Source of the DNA: Clostridium sp. AN503
GTDB taxonomy: Bacteria; Bacillota; Clostridia; Lachnospirales; Lachnospiraceae
Length of the DNA stretch: 64,000 nt
Assembly: GCF_040719375.1 (NCBI RefSeq)
Contig: NZ_JBFDTP010000002.1
Coordinates: forward strand, 372,001 to 436,000
Reading direction: 5' to 3'
Of the stretch, positions 25,562-34,837 are shown piece by piece (the stretch's first letter is position 1; every line of letters starts with the position of its first letter). Below the pieces are notes generated by a model. It saw only the letters and a list, made by a program, of their open reading frames with translations. It did not search any database and was not told the DNA's origin. The position numbers and the translations under genes were made by a program.

Positions 25562-26368
25562 ATGACGGTGTGTTCTGTGAAGGATGCTGCGGCAAAACGA
25601 TGCTGGGGATACCATATCCTCACTGTGTTGGCCGTACTTGGAATGAAACTGTACTACAGCAGGGCGGACAGCAGCGCCCTGCGCTGGATTCTGGCTCCCA
25701 CCGCATGGTGGGTGAGGCTTTTGAGCGGGACTGCTTTTGTCTATGAGCCCGGGGTTGGTTATGTCAACCACGCGATCCGTTTTATTATTGCGCCGTCCTG
25801 CTCAGGCGTTCAGTTCCTGATGATCGTGTTTGCGGTGCTGGCAGTTTCCTTTGTCCACCGAATGAGGACTCCCCTGGGGAGAATCCTCTGGATGGCAGGG
25901 AGCGCGGCAGCATCTGTGCTTCTAACGGTTTTTGTGAACGGGTTCCGGATAGCGCTGTCAATATGGGTTCCGGAGCTGGTATTTCGTCCGGAAGCAGGTT
26001 TAAGCAAGGGCGGATTGAGCGGTTGGCTGACCCCGGAGCGGCTGCATACCATAACCGGAGTAGCCGTCTATTTTACGGCGCTGCTGGTGATCTTTGGCAT
26101 CGCTGACCGTGCTGCCAGCCACATGACGGAAAGCTGTCCTGAGAAGGGGGCAGAAGGAATGACGGGCGGAGTGCGGAGACATTGCGGTTGGACGTTGCCG
26201 GTGTTGATGTATTTTCTGGTAGTGTTGGCGCTGCCCCTGTTCCATGGGGCATTTGCGAAGAATCCGGGGCAGTTTGCAGAGTTTGCAGCGCTTGTGGCGG
26301 CTGTCTGCACGGTGATCTTGTGTCTGGTGCGCGGGATTGCAGCGGTTTGGAATGGGAGGCGTGTCTAA
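25562..26368 (+). CDS. Exosortase (XrtK-like)
   Basis: A 268-residue membrane protein with about seven hydrophobic segments and the exosortase catalytic triad: Cys80 in IAPSCSGVQF, Arg129 in VNGFRIALS and His162 in ERLHTITGV. Exosortases cut PEP-CTERM-type C-terminal signals at the membrane. The start is the ATG at 25562, placed after AAAGGAG; an earlier in-frame GTG at 25526 overlaps the preceding gene. The adjacent gene ends in a matching EPGTW-helix-basic tail. Exosortases are mostly from Gram-negatives and archaea, so one in a Firmicute is notable; type K is the likely class, but the subtype is uncertain. Confidence 0.75.
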   Translation: MTVCSVKDAAAKRCWGYHILTVLAVLGMKLYYSRADSSALRWILAPTAWWVRLLSGTAFVYEPGVGYVNHAIRFIIAPSCSGVQFLMIVFAVLAVSFVHRMRTPLGRILWMAGSAAASVLLTVFVNGFRIALSIWVPELVFRPEAGLSKGGLSGWLTPERLHTITGVAVYFTALLVIFGIADRAASHMTESCPEKGAEGMTGGVRRHCGWTLPVLMYFLVVLALPLFHGAFAKNPGQFAEFAALVAAVCTVILCLVRGIAAVWNGRRV

Positions 26369-27576
26369 AATCCGCGCCGGTATTCCGTTGGCGTTACGTT
26401 CTTATATTTCTTAAAACACCGGCTAAAATAATTCAAGTCGGAAAAACCTACATAAGCAGCGATATTCTGCACAGACATGGAGGAGAAGGCCAGCAGCTCG
26501 GCGGCCTTCTCCACACGCGCTCTGGAGATGTAGCAGGAGATGGACTCGCCGGCTTCCTGGTTGAAGGTCCGGGACAGGTAGGAGGCGCTCACCCGGATGC
26601 CGCCTGCGATCTGTGTGAGGGACAGGGTGTCTGCCAGATGAATGTGGATGTAGGTGATGGCCCGCCGGATCATGGGCGAATACTGGTCCAGCCGGTTTTT
26701 CTGGACAAACCGGCTGTAAGCGCTGACCATATGGGACTGGATCTCCCCGATCTCCTCGACCCGCGCGGCATTCTCAATCAGCATGGCAAAATTGGAGGAA
26801 ATGATATCTAAGTAGACCGGGTGGATCCCTGCCTCCTCCACACTTTTGCGCAGCATGGTGTTTAAGGAAAATGACAGGTTTTTCCGGGTGCGCAGAGGAT
26901 CTGCCGTCCGGTTGATAGACTGTCCGGCGCGGTGGAATTCACGGAAGTATGCCAGCGCCCGGTCCTGATTGCCCTGGCGGACCTCCTGCAGCATCAGGTT
27001 CTCATAGTAGTACCGGTGCTCCATCAGCTCCATCTGAGCCTCATCCACGCCCTCGGGAGACAGGTTGGCAACCTCATGGCGGTAGTTGGAATAGGGCTGG
27101 AAATGGAGGTAGGGGATCTCATCGGCGTACCGGTTGATGGTCTTTATTGCAGTCCTGGAGGCGGAGATGACAGTGGAATTCCCCACAACCGGCAGGGTGA
27201 GGTAAAACTGGTAAAGCGGGACCAGCAGGGAGAGGGTGCGGCTGTTTTTTTGCAGGATCCCTTCGCAGAATGCCTTATCCGGCGGGGCGCTCAAATAAGG
27301 ACCGGTCATCAGGACAAAGCCCCCGTCCCCGTAAAGGAGCAGGTTATAATTCAGTCCGGCATAGTCCGTAACGTGGTACAGCGCATTCATGCAGAGTGAT
27401 TCCGTCATCTGCGGGGTGAAGAACGGCAAAAAATTCTCCAACAGAAAATTCGGCTGGTTCTGACGCATACAGGTGGAAATGGCAGTGTGTTCCTTCTGGC
27501 ATAATTGTACCGGGATATCCAGCAGTTCTTCGATAAAACGGGCGGCCAGTTCCGCCTTCTCCTGACAGGGCAGCAT
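26365..27576 (-). CDS. AraC-family transcriptional regulator
   Basis: A 403-residue regulator. The C-terminal 100 residues are the double HTH of AraC/XylS (SLTQIAGGIRVSASYLSRTF, then VQNIAAYVGFSDLNYFSRCF). The first 290 residues form a sensing region without a recognised fold. The start is the ATG at 27576 after AAAAGGAG; an earlier ATG adds 22 residues and lacks a site. It is divergent from the GPH symporter and GH3 beta-glucosidase and probably activates them on a glucoside. Confidence 0.9.
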   Translation of the reverse strand: MLPCQEKAELAARFIEELLDIPVQLCQKEHTAISTCMRQNQPNFLLENFLPFFTPQMTESLCMNALYHVTDYAGLNYNLLLYGDGGFVLMTGPYLSAPPDKAFCEGILQKNSRTLSLLVPLYQFYLTLPVVGNSTVISASRTAIKTINRYADEIPYLHFQPYSNYRHEVANLSPEGVDEAQMELMEHRYYYENLMLQEVRQGNQDRALAYFREFHRAGQSINRTADPLRTRKNLSFSLNTMLRKSVEEAGIHPVYLDIISSNFAMLIENAARVEEIGEIQSHMVSAYSRFVQKNRLDQYSPMIRRAITYIHIHLADTLSLTQIAGGIRVSASYLSRTFNQEAGESISCYISRARVEKAAELLAFSSMSVQNIAAYVGFSDLNYFSRCFKKYKNVTPTEYRRGF

Positions 27577-27747
27577 TTTTCTCCTTTTCTCCGGGGCTGA
27601 TCCGGGTACCTTCCGGCACGCCGGCATTTCCCGGTGCGGCAATCTGCCGCAGTATTCTCTGCTTGAAAGTTTTCATTAAAGTGCACAAAAATCCCATATG
27701 ATCCATGTAGAAAAAAACGAATCAGTTATGACAAAATATTACTAATC

Positions 27748-27763
27748 AGTATTATATAATACT
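27748..27763. promoter_or_regulatory. 16-bp palindrome in the AraC / GPH gap
   Basis: AGTATTATATAATACT is a perfect palindrome containing a TATAAT. It lies about 85 bases before the symporter start. It may be a -10 region with overlapping operator. Confidence 0.4.
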
Positions 27764-27847
27764 AACTCCTAAAAGGCAACTGTGTTAAAATAAGAATTAC
27801 AAAAGCCGGCAGCAACATGTAAACAAGGGATTTTTAGGAGAGGTAAA

Positions 27848-29305
27848 ATGGAAAAGCAAGCAAAAGCAGCAGTACAGTACAACAATGCAAAAATGTGGCA
27901 GATCGGGTTCTTTTCTCTAAACAACTGTGCGACCAACATCGCCATGTTCCTGATGATGCAGTATTCCTATTACACGCAGAATGTGTTGGGGCTGGCGGCA
28001 GCCATCATTGGGATCATTGCCACGGCAACCCGTATTTTTGACGCAGTCACAGACCCGCTGGTAGGCTTTTTAGTGGACCGGACCAACGGGCGTTTCGGCA
28101 AATTCCGCCCCTATATGCTGGTGGGCAACATCATCATCTGGGCCAGCCTGATCGTGATATTCAACACGCCCACAACGTGGAGTATCCAGCAGAAATATTT
28201 ATACACAACATTGTTTTACATTATCTATATCATCGGCTATACCTGCCAGACGGTTGTGACCAAGGCGGGCCAGGCGGTGCTGACCAACAACCCGAAGCAG
28301 CGCCCGGTCTTCTCCGGATTCGACAGTGTTTTGACCCAGATGGCAAGTGCGCTGGTGCCCATGCTGATCACCACGATCCTGGCGGAAAAGTATTCGGTAG
28401 GTGAGTTTATCGCAGAGAACGGCAAGAGCCTGGGCATGATCAATCCGGCTATGTGGAAAGAGGCAGTCTTGATCCTGGCAGCGGTTTCCTTTATTTTTAC
28501 TATCCTTGCGATCATCGGCATCAGCCAGAAAGACCGCCCGGAATTCTTTGGCGAGGGCGGCAGCCAGCCGAAGGTAGGTTTTAAGGATTACAAGGATATC
28601 GTGATGCACAACCGTCCGATCCAGATGCTGATCATCTCGGCGGCGACAGACAAGCTGGGACAGCTTCTGATGAGCGGCACCATGACATATGTATTTGCCA
28701 ATATGCTCCTGGATTCCAAGCTGCAGGGTGTTTTTTCCAGTATCCTGATCGCTCCGCTGGTGGCGGTCTCCATCGGAGGCGTGTTCGTATCCAGGAAATT
28801 TGGTTTAAAGCGCACCTTCCTTGTGGGTACCTGGACCTCCATGGTTATGCTGGCTGTCATGTTTGTGGTGAAGCCCGATCCGGAGATGCCGGCGTTGTTC
28901 CTTGGCATGTTCCTGGTGCAGAAGTGCTGTGCCAGTATGGGAAATGCCGGGGTTATCCCGATGATCGCCGACTGTACAGACTACGAGACCTACCGCAGCG
29001 GCCGCTTTGTGCCGGGCATGATGGGGACCATGTTCTCCTTCATTGACAAGATCATATCCTCCTTCTCGGCGCTGATCCAGGGATTTGCACTGACCATGGC
29101 AGGAGTGGGAAATGTGGTCATCCGCCCCAATGAGCCGGTGAACGACACCTTCAACATGGCGATCATGATCTGCTTCTGCATCGTGCCGATCCTGGGACAT
29201 ATCGCCACCGTGATCGCTATGCGCTGGTACAATCTGGACCGGGAGAAGATGGCCGAGATCCAGCATGAGCTGGAGCAGAGAAAGCTTCGGGCTCAGGAAG
29301 GCTGA
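27848..29305 (+). CDS. GPH-family (glycoside/pentoside/hexuronide) sugar symporter
   Basis: A 485-residue major-facilitator-type transporter with 12 hydrophobic segments. Family landmarks include the early DAVTDPLVGFLVDRTNGRFG (family Asp/Arg loop) and PMIADCTDYETYRSGRF in the second half. It should bring glycosides in with a cation. The start follows AGGAGAGGTAAA. It is followed 55 bases later by a GH3 beta-glucosidase, so the pair forms a glucoside use operon under the divergent AraC regulator. Confidence 0.92.
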   Translation: MEKQAKAAVQYNNAKMWQIGFFSLNNCATNIAMFLMMQYSYYTQNVLGLAAAIIGIIATATRIFDAVTDPLVGFLVDRTNGRFGKFRPYMLVGNIIIWASLIVIFNTPTTWSIQQKYLYTTLFYIIYIIGYTCQTVVTKAGQAVLTNNPKQRPVFSGFDSVLTQMASALVPMLITTILAEKYSVGEFIAENGKSLGMINPAMWKEAVLILAAVSFIFTILAIIGISQKDRPEFFGEGGSQPKVGFKDYKDIVMHNRPIQMLIISAATDKLGQLLMSGTMTYVFANMLLDSKLQGVFSSILIAPLVAVSIGGVFVSRKFGLKRTFLVGTWTSMVMLAVMFVVKPDPEMPALFLGMFLVQKCCASMGNAGVIPMIADCTDYETYRSGRFVPGMMGTMFSFIDKIISSFSALIQGFALTMAGVGNVVIRPNEPVNDTFNMAIMICFCIVPILGHIATVIAMRWYNLDREKMAEIQHELEQRKLRAQEG

Positions 29306-29360
29306 GACGAAGGGGACCGGACTGCGGGGACATTGAAAGAGAGGAAAGGAAAAATAGATT

Positions 29361-31619
29361 ATGAATAAAGCTACATCCAATATCCGTTATTATAAAAACC
29401 AGGACGGCCCAACCATCGGTGTGACGGTCCGTCCGGTGATCGAGCGGGATGGGAAGTATTTTAAGGATCTGACTGGTGACGGAAGGCTCACGGCCTACAA
29501 GGACTGGAGGAGAAGTCCCAAAGAGCGCGCAAAGGCCCTGGCGGAGGAACTTTCCGTGGAGGAAAAGCTTGGGCTTCTGTTCGTGAACTCCTGGAAGATG
29601 GGGATCTTCCAGGAGGACAAAGAAAAGGTAGATGAGAGCGGGCTGCTGAATGAGGAGATCGTGGAGCGGGACGAATCTATCTTCAATGTTGAAAAGACCT
29701 ATGGAACTACCTATACCTTGAAGAACATGGGGATCCGCCATCTGATCCTGCGCCAGAATCCGGCGCCGGAGGATCTTGCAGACTGGATCAACCAGTTAAA
29801 CCAGGTGGCGGAGGGCGTGGGCCACGCCCTGCCTGTGATGGTGGTCTCCAATTCCCGCAATGAAAACGGGGAGATCGTCTTTGGAATGAATGACGCGGCG
29901 GGGGTGTTTGCCACCTGGCCGGGGACCATGGGCATTGCGGCGGCTGTGAAAGGAAATGGGCCGGAGCTGATCGATGATTTTGCGGAATGCATCCGCCAGG
30001 AGTGGAATGCGGTCGGTATGAGAAAAGGCTACATGTACATGGCGGACGTGATGACAGATCCCAGATGGCAGCGGAGCTATGGTACCTTTGGAGAAGACCC
30101 TGAGCTGGTCAGCCAGATCATGGAGCGTTTAGTCCCGGGCATCCAGGGAAGCGACGAGGGTGTGACCGGAGACGGCGTGGCGGTGACGATCAAGCATTTT
30201 CCGGGAGGGGGAGCCAGAGAAAATGGTTTTGATCCCCACTATGTCCAGGGACAGTGGAATGTCTATCAGACAGAGGACAGCCTGAGGACCTATCATCTTC
30301 CGGCATTTCAGACGGCGATCCATAAAAAGGCATCGTCTATCATGCCATATTATGCAAAACCGTCCAGGGAGAAAAGCAGCACCCAGTATGACCTGGGCGG
30401 TCAGCCGGTACCTATGGAAGCGCGGGGCTTCGCATTTAACCAGTTCTTTATCCAGGATCTGCTGCGGGATCAGATGGGGTTTGAAGGCTATGTAAACAGT
30501 GACTCTGGGATCAGCAACAAGATGGCATGGGGCGTGGAGGAGCTGGATGTGCCGGAACGGATCGCGCTTGCCGTCAATAACGGCGTGGACATCATCAGCG
30601 GTTCCCTGGATGTGTTTTCCGCAAAGGAGGCCTGGGAGCGGGGGCAGAATGGCTACTATACCACCCAGGGACATCCGGCGCCGGAGGGATACCGGGCAGA
30701 GCAGCTGGTCCTGACGGAGGAAGCGCTGAACCGTGCCGTGGCGAGGACCCTGGAAGAGAAATTCGCCCTTGGCATGTTTGAGAATCCTTACCGGGACCCG
30801 CAGCAGGCGGCGAAGGTGGTGGCGGAGGAGAAGCATTGGAACGATGCTTATCATGTTCACGTACAGTCGGTGGTTCCTTTAAAGAACCGGGAGGGGCTGC
30901 TTCCTCTGAGCGCAGAGACAGTCAGAGGAAGAAAGGCCTACGTGGAGAGCTTCCGCTCCGAACAGGAAAAGGCAGATCAGGAGACGAGCGCCCTTCGCAG
31001 ACTGGTCCAGGAGCAATACGGTTTTACGCTGACAGAAGATTACCATGAGGCGGATCTGGCAATCCTCTTCGTAAGCCCCACGTCAGGCGCTTATTTCCAT
31101 GCCACGAAGGGATATCTGGAGCTGGATATCTGCCAGGATAAATGCGTGCCGGATGTGGATGAGGAGGGCAGACCGGCAGCCGGTACCCATATGGAGACCA
31201 CACTGTGCGGAGCCGGGAAATTGAAAGAGATCGCACAGGATCTGCACAGCCGGGGCGGCAGGGTCATCACCAGCGTGAACTTTACCCTGGCCTGGCTTCT
31301 GGGCAATGCAGAGCCTTATGCGGATGCTCTTTTGGCTGGGTTTGATACCTGTCCGGAGGCGGTGCTGGATATCATCACCGGAAAAGCGCTGCCCAGCGGC
31401 AAGCTGCCCATTACTTTGCCTAAGAATGACGACGTGATCGCGGTGGATTCAGATGGGGTCTGTGTTTCCAGAAATGATGTGCCGGGCTATGATAAAGACA
31501 GATATATGCCGGAATCCTTAAAGGATGAGAATGGAAAAGCTTATGCCTACCGGGATGCGGATGGGAATTATTATGAGCTGGGGTTTGGGCTGGAGTGGAC
31601 ACGCAGCGCAATCAAGTGA
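29361..31619 (+). CDS. Glycoside hydrolase family 3 beta-glucosidase-like
   Basis: A 752-residue GH3 enzyme. The TIM-barrel domain holds RWQRSYGTFGEDPELVS and KHFPGGGARENGFDPH, and the nucleophile Asp lies in GYVNSDSGI. The second alpha/beta domain follows (TSVNFTLAWLLGNAEPYADA; LPSGKLPITLP). There is no signal peptide, so it works in the cytoplasm on sugars imported by the symporter encoded just upstream. Substrate could be a beta-glucoside or beta-xyloside. Confidence 0.92.
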   Translation: MNKATSNIRYYKNQDGPTIGVTVRPVIERDGKYFKDLTGDGRLTAYKDWRRSPKERAKALAEELSVEEKLGLLFVNSWKMGIFQEDKEKVDESGLLNEEIVERDESIFNVEKTYGTTYTLKNMGIRHLILRQNPAPEDLADWINQLNQVAEGVGHALPVMVVSNSRNENGEIVFGMNDAAGVFATWPGTMGIAAAVKGNGPELIDDFAECIRQEWNAVGMRKGYMYMADVMTDPRWQRSYGTFGEDPELVSQIMERLVPGIQGSDEGVTGDGVAVTIKHFPGGGARENGFDPHYVQGQWNVYQTEDSLRTYHLPAFQTAIHKKASSIMPYYAKPSREKSSTQYDLGGQPVPMEARGFAFNQFFIQDLLRDQMGFEGYVNSDSGISNKMAWGVEELDVPERIALAVNNGVDIISGSLDVFSAKEAWERGQNGYYTTQGHPAPEGYRAEQLVLTEEALNRAVARTLEEKFALGMFENPYRDPQQAAKVVAEEKHWNDAYHVHVQSVVPLKNREGLLPLSAETVRGRKAYVESFRSEQEKADQETSALRRLVQEQYGFTLTEDYHEADLAILFVSPTSGAYFHATKGYLELDICQDKCVPDVDEEGRPAAGTHMETTLCGAGKLKEIAQDLHSRGGRVITSVNFTLAWLLGNAEPYADALLAGFDTCPEAVLDIITGKALPSGKLPITLPKNDDVIAVDSDGVCVSRNDVPGYDKDRYMPESLKDENGKAYAYRDADGNYYELGFGLEWTRSAIK

Positions 31620-31636
31620 GAGAAAACAATACTACA

Positions 31637-31674
31637 GACAGCGGGGACGGCAATACCGTCCCCGCTGTCCCGTT
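31637..31674. terminator. Bidirectional terminator between GH3 and ribokinase genes
   Basis: A perfect 14-bp stem (31637-31650 with 31656-31669) with a 5-base loop, followed by CGTTTT on the plus strand. It separates convergent genes. Confidence 0.8.
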
Positions 31675-32589
31675 TTAAAAAGCTTCCTGTCTTGCGGTGA
31701 GAAACTCACGGACTTCCCTGTCAGTTGGAATAGAAGGTGCCGCTCCTTTGCGGGACACGGCAATGGCAGAAGCAGCGGAAGCCCTCCTCAGGCAGTCGGG
31801 GACAGAAAGGCCGTTGCCGATACCGGCTAAAAAGTATCCGCAGAACGTATCCCCTGCGGCTGTGGTATCCACAGCATCTACGTGAAAACATGCATGGTAA
31901 AAATGCTGTCCGTCCATCTGGCAGAGTACGCCGTCGGTACCCAGGGTCAGGACAATAACAGCCTGCGGGAAACGAAGAGTCAGAGCCTCCAGGATGCGGC
32001 GGCCATCCGCTGTATCTGCTGGCAGTCCTGCCAGAACAGCGCCTTCCAGTTCATTCAGAATAAAGTAGCGGACACAGTTAAGCGGCAGCCTCTCAGCATG
32101 ATCCGGAACCGGGGATGGATTGAAAGCCACCTGGCAGCCCTTTTCTGCCGCTTTTTTCATGATAGTATCCACGGCGTTCGTTTCGTTCTGCAGCAGGACA
32201 ATGTCGCCTGCACGTGCAGATGAAAGCATCCTGTCGATATACCCCTCTGTAAGCTTCTGATTGGCGCCTCCATGGACGATGATGCAGTTCTGTCCCTGAC
32301 TGTTGACCTGAATGACAGCATGTCCGCTTGTCTCCCCCAAGATCTGAATTCCGGCTGTATCCACCCCGGCTTCTTTTAAGGTGCCGCACAGAAAGATGCC
32401 GTCAGAACCCACTGCACCTGCGTGGATCACAGTAAGTCCGGCGCGCGAGGCGGCGACGGACTGGTTTAAGCCTTTTCCTCCGGCATACTCCTGATAGCTT
32501 TGGGAATGTACGGTCTCGCCGGGCGAAACAAAATGTGGCAGATTATAGACTTTGTCAATGTTCAGTGACCCGAAGTTTATCATGTTCAT
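31675..32589 (-). CDS. rbsK: Ribokinase (PfkB family)
   Basis: A 304-residue PfkB sugar kinase: N-terminal FGSLNIDKVYNLP and the GGKGLNQSVAASRAG motif, and the C-terminal anion-hole and base motif DTTAAGDTFCGYF. The start overlaps the lacI stop by ATGA, so the two are coupled. RbsD and a ribose-type ABC system across the gap support ribose or a similar sugar as substrate. Related PfkB kinases are possible, but the context favours ribokinase. Confidence 0.88.
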   Translation of the reverse strand: MNMINFGSLNIDKVYNLPHFVSPGETVHSQSYQEYAGGKGLNQSVAASRAGLTVIHAGAVGSDGIFLCGTLKEAGVDTAGIQILGETSGHAVIQVNSQGQNCIIVHGGANQKLTEGYIDRMLSSARAGDIVLLQNETNAVDTIMKKAAEKGCQVAFNPSPVPDHAERLPLNCVRYFILNELEGAVLAGLPADTADGRRILEALTLRFPQAVIVLTLGTDGVLCQMDGQHFYHACFHVDAVDTTAAGDTFCGYFLAGIGNGLSVPDCLRRASAASAIAVSRKGAAPSIPTDREVREFLTARQEAF

Positions 32590-33641
32590 AGGCTGGTTCC
32601 TTTCCTTGTGGGGGAATCCGCCAGGATACGGCGCGTGCTGCCGCGGACCTTTAAGGTGGGTTGGAGTATCTTGGGGGTGTGGACATGGCTGGAGGATGGA
32701 AGCATCAGATCCAGCAGTTTTTTTACCACAATATCGGCAGTCAGTGCGATCGGTTGTGCCACAGTGGTTAAAGGAGGCTGAATAATCTCTGATAGAAAGA
32801 TGTCATCCAGTCCGACTACCGATAAATCTTCCGGGATACTCAGGCTGTAATTCCTGGATTCCTTGTAGATACCATAGGCGATCAGATCGTTAAATGCGAA
32901 AATAGCGGTGACGTTGTGTCCCAGCAGAGAGGGAAGGGCATGGATTCCACACTCGATGTTGAGATTGTCTTCATACACCAGGGCAGGATCGAAATCGATC
33001 CCGAACTCCTCCAGGGCCTTCTTGTAGCCTGCAAGCCGGTTGGAACAGTTCCCAAGACCCAGCGGACCGGAAGCGCAGCCAATCTTCCGGTGTCCCAGTT
33101 CAAGCAGGTGATGAGTGGCAAGATAGCCTGCAGCTACCTGGTCTACCAGCACGCAGTCAATATTAAGATCCTTGTAAACGCGGTCCACCAATACCACAGG
33201 TGTTCTGAGTTCCTGGATCAGTTTCATACATTCCTCACTCTCCTCAGGCGTTGTAAAGTCTGCCTGGGCAAGGATAATACCGTCAACCTGGTGGTCAGCA
33301 AAGATCTGGAGATAGTTGCGCGTACTCTTGGGGTCATTGTTGGTATTCCCTAAAATGACAGAAAAACCATTCTGGTTTGCCTCTTTTTCAATATAATTGG
33401 ACAGGGAGGCAAAAAATGGGTTGGAATTATCCGGAATGATCAGCCCGATGGAGTTGCTCTTACTGGTGACAAGCCCCACAGCCAGTTGGTTGGGACGGTA
33501 GTTGAGCGTATTGGCAGCTTCCAGTACAGCAGCGCGGGTGGCAGCTGAGATGGGGACCGGTTTTTCATTCAGCACCAGAGAAACGGTTGAAGTGGATACC
33601 CCTGCCAGTTTGGCGACATCTTTGATGGTTGTTCGCTTCAT
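32586..33641 (-). CDS. LacI-family transcriptional regulator
   Basis: A 351-residue LacI repressor: HTH MKRTTIKDVAKLAGVSTSTV at the N terminus with the hinge NTLNYRPNQLA, then a periplasmic-binding-protein-like domain starting SIGLIIPDNSNPFFA. The start is the ATG at 33641 after GAGAGGAGGTG. It is divergent from the ribose-type operon, and three AAACGTTT-like sites lie in the gap. It forms a two-gene unit with the ribokinase gene (ATGA overlap). Confidence 0.93.
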   Translation of the reverse strand: MKRTTIKDVAKLAGVSTSTVSLVLNEKPVPISAATRAAVLEAANTLNYRPNQLAVGLVTSKSNSIGLIIPDNSNPFFASLSNYIEKEANQNGFSVILGNTNNDPKSTRNYLQIFADHQVDGIILAQADFTTPEESEECMKLIQELRTPVVLVDRVYKDLNIDCVLVDQVAAGYLATHHLLELGHRKIGCASGPLGLGNCSNRLAGYKKALEEFGIDFDPALVYEDNLNIECGIHALPSLLGHNVTAIFAFNDLIAYGIYKESRNYSLSIPEDLSVVGLDDIFLSEIIQPPLTTVAQPIALTADIVVKKLLDLMLPSSSHVHTPKILQPTLKVRGSTRRILADSPTRKGTSL

Positions 33642-33667
33642 GGGAATCACACCTCCTCTCATAGTTA

Positions 33668-33684
33668 ATTAAAACGATTGAATA
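33668..33684. promoter_or_regulatory. LacI-type half-conserved operator near lacI
   Basis: TTAAAACGATTGAATAA matches one arm of the palindrome at 33988-34005 and keeps the central ACG. It lies 27 bases before the lacI start and could serve autoregulation. Confidence 0.45.
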
Positions 33685-33863
33685 ATTTTAATGTAGCACA
33701 CGAGAATTAAAAGGTCAATAGGGCGCCGGTAAAATTATGGAAAAAGCAGCAAAAAGAGAAATTATTAAAAGTTTTTAATAATTAAATTGTTTATAAAAAT
33801 ATAAAAAATAGACAAATTAGAACAATTAATATGAGAAAAAATAGAATAAATTACAAAAATGGA

Positions 33864-33892
33864 TTGACATGATTATGATTGTATAGTATATT
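33864..33892 (+). promoter_or_regulatory. Promoter of the ribose-type operon
   Basis: TTGACA (33864-33869) and TATATT (33887-33892) with a 17-base spacer. LacI-type sites lie downstream at 33928-33939 and 33988-34005, as expected for repression by blocking. The gap 33685-33863 is very AT-rich with no gene. Confidence 0.75.
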
Positions 33893-33987
33893 GTGCCTAT
33901 AAGAGGTGCCATTTATGGTAGTATAAATAAAACGTTTGAACCCCTTGGATTTATCGTTTATATGCCATAAATGACTTAAATTTTAAC

Positions 33988-34005
33988 CATTAAAACGTTT
34001 TAATG
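33988..34005. promoter_or_regulatory. LacI operator palindrome
   Basis: CATTAAAACGTTTTAATG is a perfect 18-bp palindrome with the LacI-family central CG. It lies 25 bases before the first structural gene. A weaker copy, TAAAACGTTTGA, is at 33928-33939. Confidence 0.75.
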
Positions 34006-34030
34006 ATTTGAAAAAGGAGGAAGAATACGA

Positions 34031-34825
34031 ATGAAATTTTCATGCTGTATCGAGATGATCTACACGGAGTACGATTTTATTGACCGTATCTGTAAGGCAA
34101 AAGAAGATGGTTTTGAATATGTGGAATTCTGGAATTGGGATGACAAAGACATTCCGGCGATAAAAAAAGCATTAGATGAAACCGGAATGAAGCTGGCGGC
34201 ATTTCAGGGGAATTCTAAAGGACGTATGGTGGATGAACGAGATGCGGAGCTTTACCTGGAAGGCGTGGTAAAAGGGATAGAGGTTGCTAAGGAGTTGGGG
34301 GCGGTCAATATGTTCCTGATGAGCGATATCATGCAGGAAGACCGGTCGGTAAAGCCCATGGACCGGCCATGCAGCGACGAGGAAAAGGAAGCGGCCAGTC
34401 TTGCCATGCTCAGAAGGATCGCTCCTTTGGTGGAAGCGGCCGGCGTGACGGCAGTGATCGAGCCGCTCAACACGATCGTGGATCACAGCGGATATTCCCT
34501 GTGCCACACAAAACCTGCTGTTGAACTGTTAAAGAAGGCAGGCAGTCCCAACATAAAGCTGCTGTACGATGCTTATCATATGCAGATCATGGAGGGCAAT
34601 ATTATTGATTCTATTAAAAGGTATCACGAGTATTTTGGGCATTTCCATATTGCAGATGTTCCTGGAAGATTTGAGCCTGGAACCGGGGAATTGAATTATC
34701 GCAATATCTTAAAAGCGCTGGCGGAGACCGGGTATGACCGGCTGGTTGGATTTGAGTTTGAACCGCACTGTGGCCCCAGCAGCCAGGTGATCCGCACAGT
34801 ATTAAAAGAATTTGGAGATATCTAA
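34031..34825 (+). CDS. TIM-barrel sugar isomerase/epimerase, hydroxypyruvate isomerase-like
   Basis: A 264-residue protein of the AP-endonuclease-2-type TIM barrel. Metal-ligand blocks are VIEPLN, LLYDAYHMQ, HFHIADVPGR and GFEFEP, closest to hydroxypyruvate isomerases and related ketose epimerases. The start follows AAAGGAGGAAGAATACGA. It is the first gene of the operon and is followed by rbsD 12 bases later. The actual substrate may be a sugar or sugar acid derived from the imported compound. Confidence 0.85.
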   Translation: MKFSCCIEMIYTEYDFIDRICKAKEDGFEYVEFWNWDDKDIPAIKKALDETGMKLAAFQGNSKGRMVDERDAELYLEGVVKGIEVAKELGAVNMFLMSDIMQEDRSVKPMDRPCSDEEKEAASLAMLRRIAPLVEAAGVTAVIEPLNTIVDHSGYSLCHTKPAVELLKKAGSPNIKLLYDAYHMQIMEGNIIDSIKRYHEYFGHFHIADVPGRFEPGTGELNYRNILKALAETGYDRLVGFEFEPHCGPSSQVIRTVLKEFGDI

Positions 34826-34837
34826 GGGGTCTGAGGA

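Noticed and set aside
30129..30860. A 243-codon minus-strand frame inside the GH3 gene
   Set aside because: Antisense shadow of a well-conserved gene with no start signal or recognisable protein.
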